From Coriaria nepalensis (lineage: Eukaryota > Streptophyta > Magnoliopsida > Cucurbitales > Coriariaceae): 64,000 nucleotides of DNA. Each line of letters opens with the position of its first letter. Within the stretch, counting starts at the first letter, position 1. The position numbers and the translations under genes are program-made. Below are positions 12,154 to 23,870 of the stretch, piece after piece. The stretch covers positions 39,773,501-39,837,500 of the forward strand of contig CP114481.1 of assembly GCA_027186245.1 (NCBI GenBank), given 5' to 3'. The notes beneath the pieces were generated by a model that saw only the letters and a program-made list of their open reading frames with translations, had not been told where the DNA came from and made no database searches.

Positions 12154-13034
12154 TCATTGCAAGGAAAGTGTGCATTCGTTTAACCTTAAAATCATTTCAA
12201 TGAGTCATTTCAAGTCAATAACTTATTTCAAAGCAATTCGAACGAATTGTAGTTTTGCACTACAGAGACAACTTTTGTGCATAACTTGCAAATGTTCATT
12301 GCAAGGAAAGTGTGCATTCGTTTAAAATTAAAATCATTTCAATGAGTAATTTCAAGTCAATAACTTATTTCAAAGCAATTCGAAGGAATTCTAGTTTTGC
12401 ACTACAGAGACAACTTTTGTGCATAACTTGCAAATGATCATTGCAAGGAAAGTGTGCATTCGTTTAACCTTAAAATCATTTCAATGAGTCATTTCAAGTC
12501 AATAACTTATTTCGAAGCAATCCGAACGAATTCTAATTTCGCACTACAAACACAACTTTTGTGCATAACTTGCAAATGATCATTGCAAGGAAAGTGTGCA
12601 TTCGTTTAAAATTAAAATCATTTCAATGAGTCCTTTCAAGTCAATAACTTATTTCGGAGTAAGTCGAACGAATTCTAGTTCTGCACTACAGACATAACTT
12701 TTGTGCATAACTTGCAAATGATCATTGCAAGGAAAGTGTGTATTCGTTTAACCTTAAAATCATTTCAATGAGTCATTTCAAGTCAATAACTTATTTCAAA
12801 GCAAGTCGAACGTATTCTAGTTTTGCACTACAGACACAACTTTGGTGCATAACTTGCAAATGATCCTTGCAAGGAAAGTGTGCATTCGTTTAACCTTAAA
12901 ATCATTTCAATGAGTCATTTCAAGTCAATAACTTATTTCAAAGCAATTCGAACGAATTCTAGTTTTGCACTACAGACACAACTTTTGTGTATAACTTGAA
13001 AATGATCATTGCAAGGAAAGTGTGCATTCGTTTA
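12154..13034. repeat. Duplicated block C, right copy (17-monomer offset)
   Basis: Copy of about 9740-10620 with GAGTAATTTC at 12345, CTAGTTCTGCAC at 12675 and CTTGAAAATG at 12995, all at offset 2414. A private change, TTGTGTATAAC near 12988, separates the copies. The end is where this copy continues TTTAACCTTA and the left one TTTAAAATTA. Confidence 0.84.
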
Positions 13035-14105
13035 ACCTTAAAATCATTTCAATGAGTCATTTCAAGTCAATAACTTATTTCAAAGCAATTCGAACGAATT
13101 CTAGTTTTGCACTACAGACACAACTTTGGTGCATAACTTGCAAATGATCCTTGCAAGGAAAGTGTGCATTCGTTTAACCTTAAAATCATTTCAATGAGTC
13201 ATTTCAAGTCAATAACTTATTTCAAAGCAATTCGAACGAATTGTAGTTTTGCACTACAGAGACAACTTTTGTGCATAACTTGCAAATGTTCATTGCAAGG
13301 AAAGTGTGCATTCGTTTAAAATTAAAATCATTTCAATGAGTCCTTTCAAGTCAATAACTTATTTCGGAGCAAGTCGAACGAATTCTAGTTTTGCACTACA
13401 GACATAACTTTTGTGCATAACTTGCAAATGATCATTGCAAGGAAAGTGTGCATTCGTTTAACCTTAAAATCATTTCAATGAGTCATTTCAAGTCAATAAC
13501 TTATTTCATAGCAAGTCGAACGTATTCTAGTTTTGCACTACAGACACAACTTTTGTGCATTACTTGCAAATTATCATTGCAAGGAAGGTGTGCATTCGTT
13601 TAACCTTAAAATCATTTCAATGAGTCCTTTCAAGTCAATAACTTATTTCGGAGCAAGTCGAACGAATTCTAGTTTTGCACTACAGACATAACTTTTGTGC
13701 ATAACTTGCAAATGATCATTGCAAGGAAAGTGTGCATTCGTTTAACCTTAAAATCATTTCAATGAGTCATTTCAAGTCAATAACTTATTTCATAGCAAGT
13801 CGAACGTATTCTAGTTTTGCACTACAGACATAACTTTTGTGCATAACTTGCAAATGATCATTGCAAGGAAAGTGTGCATTCGTTTAACCTTAAAATCATT
13901 TCAATGAGTCATTTCAAGTCAATAACTTATTTCAAAGCAATTCGAACGAATTCTAATTCTGCACTACAAACACAACTTTTGTGCATAACTTGCAAATGAT
14001 CATTGCAAGGAAAGTGTGCATTCGTTTAAAATTAAAATCATTTCAATGAGTCCTTTCAAGTCAATAACTTATTTTGGAGCAAGTCGAACGAATTCTAGTT
14101 TTGCA

Positions 14106-14921
14106 CTACAGACATAACTTTTGTGCATAACTTGCAAATGATCATTGCAAGGAAAGTGTGCATTCGTTTAACCTTAAAATCATTTCAATGAGTCATTTCA
14201 AGTCAATAAGTTATTTCTAAGCAATTCGAACGAATTCTAGTTTTGCACTACAGACATAACTTTTGTGCATAACTTGCAAATGTTCATTGCAAGGAAAGTG
14301 TGCATTCATTTAACCTTAAAATCATTTAAATGAGTCATTTCAAGTCAATAACTTATTTCAAAGCAAGTCGAACGTATTCTAGTTTTGCACTACAGACACA
14401 ACTTTGGTGCATAACTTGCAAATGATCCTTGCAAGGAAAGTGTGCATTCGTTTAACCTTAAAATCATTTCAATGAGTCATTTCAAGTCAATAACTTATTT
14501 CAAAGCAATTCGAACGAATTGTAGTTTTGCACTACAGAGACAACTTTTGTGCATAACTTGCAAATGTTCATTGCAAGGAAAGTGTGCATTCGTTTAAAAT
14601 TAAAATCATTTCAATGAGTAATTTCAAGTCAATAACTTATTTCAAAGCAATTCGAAGGAATTCTAGTTTTGCACTACAGAGACAACTTTTGTGCATAACT
14701 TGCAAATGATCATTGCAAGGAAAGTGTGCATTCGTTTAACCTTAAAATCATTTCAATGAGTCATTTCAAGTCAATAACTTATTTCGAAGCAATCCGAACG
14801 AATTCTAATTTCGCACTACAAACACAACTTTTCTGCATAACTTGCAAATGATCATTGCAAGGAAAGTGTGCATTCGTTTAAAATTAAAATCATTTCAATG
14901 AGTCCTTTCAAGTCAATAACT
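14106..14921. repeat. Third partial copy of block C region (33-monomer offset)
   Basis: Matches about 9420-10235 at 4686 bp (33 x 142). Shared marks are AATAAGTTATTTCTAAGC, CATTCATTTAACC with CATTTAAATG, GAGTAATTTC (14617), CGAAGGAATTC (14655) and CGAAGCAATCCG. It diverges at CGGAGCAAG against CGGAGTAAG. A private change, ACTTTTCTGC, lies near 14830. Confidence 0.8.
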
Positions 14922-17900
14922 TATTTCGGAGCAAGTCGAACGAACTCTAGTTTTGCACTACAGACATAACTTTTGTGCATAACTTGCAAATGATCATTGC
15001 AAGGAAAGTGTGCATTCGTTTAACCTTAAAATCATTTCAATGAGTCATTTCAAGTAAATAACTTATTTCAAAGCAATCCGAACGAATTCTAATTTCGCAC
15101 TACAAACACAACTTTTGTGCATAACTTGCAAATGATCATTGCAAGGAAAGTGTGCATTCGTTTAAAATTAAAATCATTTCAATGAGTCCTTTCAAGTCAA
15201 TAACTTATTTCGGAGCAAGTCGAACGAATTCTAGTTTTGCACTACAAACACAAGTTTTGTGCATAACTTGCAAATGATCATTGCAAGGAAAGTGTGCATT
15301 CGTTTAACCTTAAAATCATTTCAATGAGTCATTTCAAGTCAATAACTTATTTCAAAGCAAGTCGAACGTATTCTAGTTTTGCACTACAGACACAACTTTG
15401 GTGCATAACTTGCAAATGATCCTTGCAAGGAAAGTGTGCATTCGTTTAACCTTAAAATCATTTCAATGAGTCATTTCAAGTCAATAACTTATTTCAAAGC
15501 AATTCGAACAAATTCTAGTTTTGCACTACAGACACAACTTTGGTGCATAACTTGCAAATGATCCTTGCAAGGAAAGTGTGCATTCGTTTAACCTTAAAAT
15601 CATTTCAATGAGTCATTTCAAGTCAATAACTTATTTCAAAGCAATTCGAACGAATTGTAGTTTTGCACTACAGAGACAACTTTTGTGCATAACTTGCAAA
15701 TGTTCATTGCAAGGAAAGTGTGCATTCGTTTAAAATTAAAATCATTTCAATGAGTCATTTCAAGTCAATAACTTATTTCAAAGCAATTCGAAGGAATTCT
15801 AGTTTTGCACTACAGAGACAACTTTTGTGCATAACTTGCAAATGATCATTGCAAGGAAAGTGTGCATTCGTTTAACCTTAAAATCATTTCAATGAGTCAT
15901 TTCAAGTCCATAACTTATTTCAAAGCAATCCGAACGAATTCTAATTTCGCACTACAGACACAACTTTTGTGCATAACTTGCAAATGATCATTGCAAGGAA
16001 GGTGTGCATTCGTTTAACCTTAAAATCATTTCAATGAGTCCTTTCAAGTCAATAACTTATTTCGGAGCAAGTCGAACGAATTCTAGTTTTGCACTACAGA
16101 CATAACTTTTGTGCATAACTTGCAAATGATCATTGCAAGGAAATTGTGCATTCGTTTAACCTTAAAATCATTTCAATGAGTCATTTCAAGTCAATAACTT
16201 ATTTCAAAGCAAGTCGAACGTATTCTAGTTTTGCACTACAAACACAACTTTTGTGCATAACTTGCAAATGATCATTGCAAGGAAAGTGTGCATTCGTTTA
16301 AAATTAAAATCATTTCAATGAGTCCTTTCAAGTCAATAACTTATTTCGGAGCAAGTCGAACGAATTCTAGTTTTGCACTACAGACATAACTTTTGTGCAT
16401 AACTTGCAAATGATCATTGCAAGGAAATTGTGCATTCGTTTAACCTTAAAATCATTTCAATGAGTCATTTCAAGTCAATAACTTATTTCAAAGCAAGTCG
16501 AACGTATTCTAGTTTTGCACTACAGAGACAACTTGTGTGCATAAGTTGCAAATGATCATTGCAAGGAAAGTGTGCATTCGTTTAAAATTAAAATCATTTC
16601 AATGAGTCCTTTCAAGTCAATAACTTATTTCGAAGCAAGTCGAACGTATTCTAGTTTTGCACTACAGACACAACTTTTGTGCATAACTCGCAAATGATCA
16701 TTGCAAGGAAAGTGTGCATTCGTTTAACCTTAAAATCATTTCAATGAGTCATTTCAAGTCAATAACTTATTTCAAAGCAATCCGAACGAATTCTAATTTC
16801 GCACTACAAACACAACTTTTGTGCATAACTTTCAAATGATCATTGCAAGGAAAGTGTGCATTCGTTTAAAATTAAAATCATTTCAATGAGTCCTTTCAAG
16901 TAAATAACTTATTTCGGAGCAAGTCGAACGAATTCTAGTTTTGCACTACAGACATAACTTTTGTGCATAACTTGCTAATGATCATTGCAAGGAAAGTGTG
17001 CATTCGTTTAACCTTAAAATCATTTCAATGAGTCATTTCAAGTCAATAACTTATTTCGTAGCAAGTCGAACGTATTCTAGTTTTGCACTACAGACACAAC
17101 TTTTGTGCATAACTTGCAAATGATCATTGCAAGGAAAGTGTGCATTCGTTTAACCTTAAAATCATTTCAATGAGTCATTTCAAGTCAATAACTTATTTCA
17201 AAGCAATTCGAACGAATTCTAGTTTTGCACTACAGAGACCACTTTTGTGCATAACTTGCAAATGATCATTGCAAGGAAAGTGTGCATTCGTTTAAAATTA
17301 AAATCATTTCAATGAGTCCTTTCAAGTCAATAACTTATTTCGAAGCAAGTCGAACGTATTCTAGTTTTGCACTACAGACACAACTTTTGTGCATAACTTG
17401 CAAATGATCATTGCAAGGAAAGTGTGCATTCGTTTAACCTTAAAATCATTTCAATGAGTCATTTCAAGTCAATAACTTATTTCAAAGCAAGTCGAACGTA
17501 TTCTAGTTTTGCACTACAGACACAACTTTGGTGCATAACTTGCAAATGATCCTTGCAAGGAAAGTGTGCATTCGTTCAACCTTAAAATCATTTCAATGAG
17601 TCCTTTCAAGTCAATAACTTATTTCGAAGCAAGTCGAACAAATTCTAATTTTGCACTACAGACATAACTTTTGTGCATAACTTGCAAATGATCATTGCAA
17701 GGAAAGTGTGCATTCGTTTAACCTTAAAATCATTTCAATGAGTCATTTCAAGTCAATAACTTATTTCATAGCAAGTCGAACGTATTCTAGTTTTGCACTA
17801 CAGACACAACTTTTGTGCATAACTTGCAAATGATCATTGCAAGGAAGGTGTGCATTCGTTTAACCTTAAAATCATTTCAATGAGTCCTTTCAAGTCAATA

Positions 17901-18460
17901 ACTTATTTCGGAGCAAGTCGAACGAATTCTAGTTTTGCACTACAGACATAACTTTTGTGCATAACTTGCAAATGATCATTGCAAGGAAAGTGTGCATTCG
18001 TTTAACCTTAAAATCATTTCAATGAGTCATTTCAAGTCAATAACTTATTTCAAAGCAATTCGAACGAATTCTAGTTTTGCACTACAGAGACAACTTTTGT
18101 GCATAACTTGCAAATGATCATTGCAAGGAAAGTCTGCATTCGTGTAAAATTACAATCATTTCAATGAGTCCTTTCAAGTCAATAACTTATTTCAAAGCAA
18201 TTCGAACGAATTCTAGTTTTGCACTACAGACATAACTTTTGTGCATAACTTGCAAATGATCATTGCAAGGAAAGTGTGCATTCGTTTAACCTTAAAATCA
18301 TTTCAATGAGTCATTTCAAGTCAATAACTTATTTCAAAGCAATCCGAACGAATTCTAATTTCGCACTACAAACACAACTTTTGTGCATAACTTGCAAATG
18401 ATCATTGCAAGGAAAGTGTGCATTCGTTTAAAATTAAAATCATTTCAATGAGTCATTTCA

Positions 18461-19028
18461 AGTCAATAACTTATTTCGAAGCAAGTCGAACGTATTCTAG
18501 TTTTGCACAACAGACACAACTTTTGTGCATAACTTGCAAATGATCATTGCAAGGAATGTGTGCATTCGTTTAACCTTAAAATCATTTCAATGAGTCATTT
18601 CAAGTCAATAACTTATTTCAAAGCAATTCGAACGAATTCTAGTTTTGCACTACAGAGACAACTTTTGTGCATAACTTGCAAATGATCATTGCAAGGAAAG
18701 TGTGCATTCGTTTAAAATTAAAATCATTTCAATGAGTCATTTCAAGTCAATAACTTATTTCGAAGCAAGTCGAACGTATTCTAGTTTTGCACAACAGACA
18801 CAACTTTTGTGCATAACTTGCAAATGATCATTGCAAGGAATGTGTGCATTCGTTTAACCTTAAAATCATTTCAATGAGTCATTTCAAGTCAATAACTTAT
18901 TTCAAAGCAATTCGAACGAATTCTAGTTTTGCACTACAGAGACAACTTTTGTGCATAACTTGCAAATGATCATTGCAAGGAAAGTGTGCATTCGTTTAAA
19001 ATTAAAATCATTTCAATGAGTCCTTTCA
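18461..19028. repeat. Dimer higher-order repeat, two copies of 284 bp
   Basis: Two adjacent dimers (18461-18744 and 18745-19028) share the otherwise unseen variant GCACAACAG, 284 bp apart, together with GGAATGTGTGC. The first monomer of each pair is CGAAGCAAGTCGAACGTATTC type. The second is AAAGCAATTCG type with CAGAGACAAC and AAAATTAAAA. The copies differ at the far end (GAGTCATTTC against GAGTCCTTTC). This looks like a recent tandem duplication. Confidence 0.88.
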
Positions 19029-19738
19029 AGTCAATAACTTATTTCGAAGCAAGTCGAACGTATTCTAGTTTTGCACTATAGACACAACTTTTGTGCATAA
19101 CTTGCAAATGATCATTGCAAGGAAAGTGTGCATTCGTTTAACCTTAAAATCATTTCAATGAGTCATTTCAAGTCAATAACTTATTTCAAAGCAAGTCGAA
19201 CGTATTCTAGTTTTGCACTACAGACACAACTTTGGTGCATAACTTGCAAATGATCCTTGCAAGGAAAGTGTGCATTCGTTCAACCTTAAAATCATTTCAA
19301 TGAGTCCTTTCAAGTCAATAACTTATTTCGAAGCAAGTCGAACAAATTCTAATTTTGCACTACAGACATAACTTTTGTGCATAACTTGCAAATGATCATT
19401 GCAAGGGAAGTGTGCATTCGTTTAACCTTAAAATCATTTCAATGAGTCATTTCAAGTCAATAACTTATTTCAAAGCAATTCGAACGAATTCTAGTTTTGC
19501 ACTACAGAGACAACTTTTGTGCATAACTTGCAAATGATCATTGCAAGGAAAGTCTGCATTCGTGTAAAATTACAATCATTTCAATGAGTCCTTTCAAGTC
19601 AATAACTTATTTCAAAGCAATTCGAACGAATTGTAGTTTTGCACTACAGAGACAACTTTTGTGCATAACTTGCAAATGATCATTGCAAGGAAAGTGTGCA
19701 TTCGTTTAACCTTAAAATCATTTCAATGAGTCATTTCA

Positions 19739-21158
19739 AGTCAATAACTTATTTCAAAGCAATCCGAACGAATTCTAATTTCGCACTACAAACACAACTT
19801 TTGTGCATAACTTGCAAATGATCATTGCAAGGAAAGTGTGCATTCGTTTAAAATTAAAATCATTTCAATGAGTCCTTTTAAGTCAATAACTTATTTCGGA
19901 GCAAGTCGAACGAATTCTAGTTTTGCACTACAGACATAACTTTTGTGCATAACTTGCAAATGATCATTGCAAGGAAAGTGTGCATTCGTTTAACCTTAAA
20001 ATAATTTCAATGAGTCATTTCAAGTCAATAACTTATTTCAAAGCAAGTCGAACGTATTCTAGTTTTGCACTACAGACACAACTTTGGTGCATAACTTGCA
20101 AATGATCCTTGCAAGGAAAGTGTGCATTCGTTTATCCTTAAAATCATTTCAATGAGTCATTTCAAGTCAATAACTTATTTCAAAGCAATTCGAACGAATT
20201 GTAGTTTTGCACTACAGAGACAACTTTTGTGCATAACTTGCAAATGTTCATTGCAAGGAAAGTGTGCATTCGTTTAAAATTAAAATCATTTCAATGAGTC
20301 CTTTCAAGTCAATAACTTATTTCGGAGCAAGTCGAACGAATTCTAGTTTTGCACTACAGACATAACTTTTGTGCATAACTTGCAAATGATCATTGCAAGG
20401 AAAGTGTGCATTCGTTTAACCTTAAAATCATTTCAATGAGTCATTTCAAGTCAATAACTTATTTCAAAGCAATCCGAACGAATTCTAATTTCGCACTACA
20501 AACACAACTTTTGTGCATAACTTGCAAATGATCATTGCAAGGAAAGTGTGCATTCGTTTAAAATTAAAATCATTTCAATGAGTCCTTTCAAGTCAATAAC
20601 TTATTTCGGAGCAAGTCGAACGAATTCTAGTTTTGCACTACAGACATAACTTTTGTGCATAACTTGCAAATGATCATTGCAAGGAAAGTGTGCATTCGTT
20701 TAACCTTAAAATAATTTCAATGAGTCATTTCAAGTCAATAACTTATTTCAAAGCAAGTCGAACGTATTCTAGTTTTTCACTACAGACACAACTTTGGTGC
20801 ATAACTTGCAAATGATCCTTGCAAGGAAAGTGTGCATTCGTTTATCCTTAAAATCATTTCAATGAGTCATTTCAAGTCAATAACTTATTTCAAAGCAATT
20901 CGAACGAATTGTAGTTTTGCACTACAGAGACAACTTTTGTGCATAACTTGCAAATGTTCATTGCAAGGAAAGTGTGCATTCGTTTAAAATTAAAATCATT
21001 TCAATGAATCCTTTCAAGTCAATAACTTATTTCGGAGCAAGTCGAACGAATTCTAGTTTTGCACTACAGATATAACTTTTGTGCATAACTTGCAAATGAT
21101 CATTGCAAGGAAAGTGTGCATTCGTTTAACCTTAAAATCATTTCAATGAGTCATTTCA
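19739..21158. repeat. Pentamer higher-order repeat, two copies of 710 bp
   Basis: Two tandem 5-monomer units, 19739-20448 and 20449-21158. Both contain, in order, CAATCCGAACG with TAATTTCGCAC, CGGAGCAAG with AAAATAATTTC, an AAGTCG/CGTATTC monomer with TTTGGTGC and GATCCTTGC followed by the rare GTTTATCCTTA (20131 and 20841, 710 apart), GAATTGTAG with TGTTCATTGC, and CGGAGCAAG. Private differences include CTTTTAAGTC (near 19876), AGTTTTTCAC (near 20771) and ATGAATCC (near 21006). Confidence 0.88.
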
Positions 21159-23665
21159 AGTCAATAACTTATTTCATAGCAAGTCGAACGTATTCTAGTT
21201 TTGCACTACAGACACAACTTTTGTGCATAACTTGCAAATGATCATTGCAAGGAAGGTGTGCATTCGTTTAACCTTAAAATCATTTCAATGAGTCCTTTCA
21301 AGTCAATAACTTATTTCGGAGCAAGTCGAACGAATTCTAGTTTTGCACTACAGACATAACTTTTGTGCATAACTTGCAAATGATCATTGCAAGGAAAGTG
21401 TGCATTCGTTTAACCTTAAAATCATTTCAATGAGTCATTTCAAGTCAATAACTTATTTCAAAGCAAGTCGAAGGTATTCTAGTTTTGCACTACAAACACA
21501 ACTTCTGTGCATAACTTGCAAATGATCATTGCAAAGAAAGTGTGCATTCGTTTACCCTTAAAATCATTTCAATGAGTCATTTCAAGTCAATAACTTATTT
21601 CAAAGCAATTCGAACGAATTCTAGTTTTGCACTACAGACACAACTTTTGTGCATAACTTGCAAATGATCATTGCAAGGAAAGTGTGCATTCGTTTAACCT
21701 TAAAATCATTTCAATGAGTCATTTCAAGTCAATAACTTATTTCAAAGCAAGTCGAACGTATTCTAGTTTTACACTACAGACACAACTTTGGTGCATAACT
21801 TGCAAATGATCATTGCAAGGAAAGTATGCATTCGTTTAACCTTAAAATCATTTCAATGAGTCATTTCAAGTCAATAACTTATTTCGAAGCAAGTCGAACG
21901 TATTCTAGTTTTGCACTACAGACACAACTTTTGTGCATAATTTGCAAATGATCATTGCAAGGAAAGTCTGCATTCGTGTAAAATTAAAATCATTTCAATG
22001 AGTCCTTTCAAGTCAATAACTTATTCCAAAGCAATTCGAACGAATTCTAGTTTTGCACTACAGACATTACTTTTGTACATAACTTGCAAATGATCATTGC
22101 AAAGAAAGTGTGCATTCGTTTAACCTTAAAATCATTTCAATGAGTCATTTCAAGTCAATAACTTATTTCAAAGCAAGTCGAACGTATTCTAGTTTTGCAC
22201 TACAGACACAACTTTGGTGCATAACTTGCAAATGATCCTTGCAATGAAAGTGTGCATTCGTTTAACCTTAAAATCATTTCAATGAGTCATTTCAAGTCAA
22301 TAACTTATTTCAAAGCAATTCGAACGAATTGTAGTTTTGCACTACAGACATAACTTTTGTGCATAACTTGCAAATGATCATTGCAAGGAAAGTGTGCATT
22401 CGTTTAACCTTAAAATCATTTCAATGAGTCATTTCAAGTCAATAACTTATTTCAAAGCAAGTAGAACGTATTCTAGTTTTGCACTACAGACACAACTTCT
22501 GTGCATAACTTGCAAATGATCATTGCCAAGAAAGTGTGCATTCGTTTACCCTTAAAATCATTTCAATGAGTCATTTCCAGTCAATAACTTATTTCAAAGC
22601 AATTCGAACGAATTCTAGTTTTGCACTACAGACACAACTTTTGTGCATAACTTGCAAATGATCATTGCAAGGAAAGTGTGCATTCGTTTAACCTTAAAAT
22701 CATTTCAATGAGTCATTTCAAGTCAATAACTTATTTCAAAGCAAGTCGAACGTATTCTAGTTTTACACTACAGACACAACTTTGGTGCATAACTTGCAAA
22801 TGATCATTGCAAGGAAAGTATGCATTCGTTTAACCTTAAAATCATTTCAATGAGTCATTTCAAGTCAATAACTTATTTCGAAGCAAGTCGAACGTATTCT
22901 AGTTTTGCACTACAGACACAACTTTTGTGCATAATTTGCAAATGATCATTGCAAGGAAAGTCTGCATTCGTGTAAAATTAAAATCATTTCAATGAGTCCT
23001 TTCAAGTCAATAACTTATTCCAAAGCAATTCGAACGAATTCTAGTTTTGCACTACAGACATTACTTTTGTACATAACTTGCAAATGATCATTGCAAAGAA
23101 AGTGTGCGTTCGTTTAACCTTAAAATCATTTCAATGAGTCATTTCAAGTCAATAACTTATTTCAAAGCAAGTCGAACGTATTCTAGTTTTGCACTACAGA
23201 CACAACTTTGGTGCATAACTTGCAAATGATCCTTGCAATGAAAGTGTGCATTCGTTTAACCTTAAAATCATTTCAATGAGTCATTTCAAGTCAATAACTT
23301 ATTTCAAAGCAATTCGAACGAATTGTAGTTTTGCACTACAGACATAACTTTTGTGCATAACTTGCAAATGATCATTGCAAGGAAAGTGTGCATTCGTTTA
23401 ACCTTAAAATCATTTCAATGAGTCATTTCAAGTCAATAACTTATTTCAAAGCAAGTAGAACGTATTCTAGTTTTGCACTACAGACACAACTTCTGTGCAT
23501 AACTTGCAAATGATCATTGCAAAGAAAGTGTGCATTCGTTTACCCTTAAAATCATTTCAATGAGTCATTTCCAGTCAATAACTTATTTCAAAGCAATTCG
23601 AACGAATTCTAGTTTTGCACTACAGACACAACTTTTGTGCATAACTTGCAAATGATCATTGCAAG

Positions 23666-23707
23666 GAAAGTGTGCATTCGTTTAACGAAAGTGTGCATTC
23701 GTTTAAC
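23666..23707. repeat. 21-bp tandem duplication inside a monomer (1 of 5)
   Basis: Monomer positions 94-114 (GAAAGTGTGC to TTTAAC) are present twice, at 23666-23686 and 23687-23707, so the monomer 23573-23735 is 163 bp. The junction reads TTTAACGAAAG. The four other copies of this length variant read TTTAAGGAAAG. This is the first length change in the window, after 166 monomers of exactly 142 bp. Confidence 0.93.
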
Positions 23708-23860
23708 CTTAAAATCATTTCAATGAGTCATTTCAAGTCAATAACTTATTTCAAAGCAAGTCGAACGTATTCTAGTTTTACACCACAGACACAACTTTGG
23801 TGCATAACTTGCAAATGATCATTGCAAGGAAAGTATGCATTCGTTTAACCTTAAAATCAT

Positions 23861-23870
23861 TTCAATTGAG
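23861..23870. other. Single-base insertion (CAATTGAG)
   Basis: One extra T makes the monomer 23736-23878 143 bp long. The same insertion occurs at 34431-34440, exactly 10568 bp away, and so marks the duplicated block H. Confidence 0.9.

Noticed and set aside
23666..23707. Transposon insertion or target-site duplication
   Set aside because: The extra 21 bp is a direct copy of adjacent monomer sequence, with no foreign DNA, terminal repeats or polyA.
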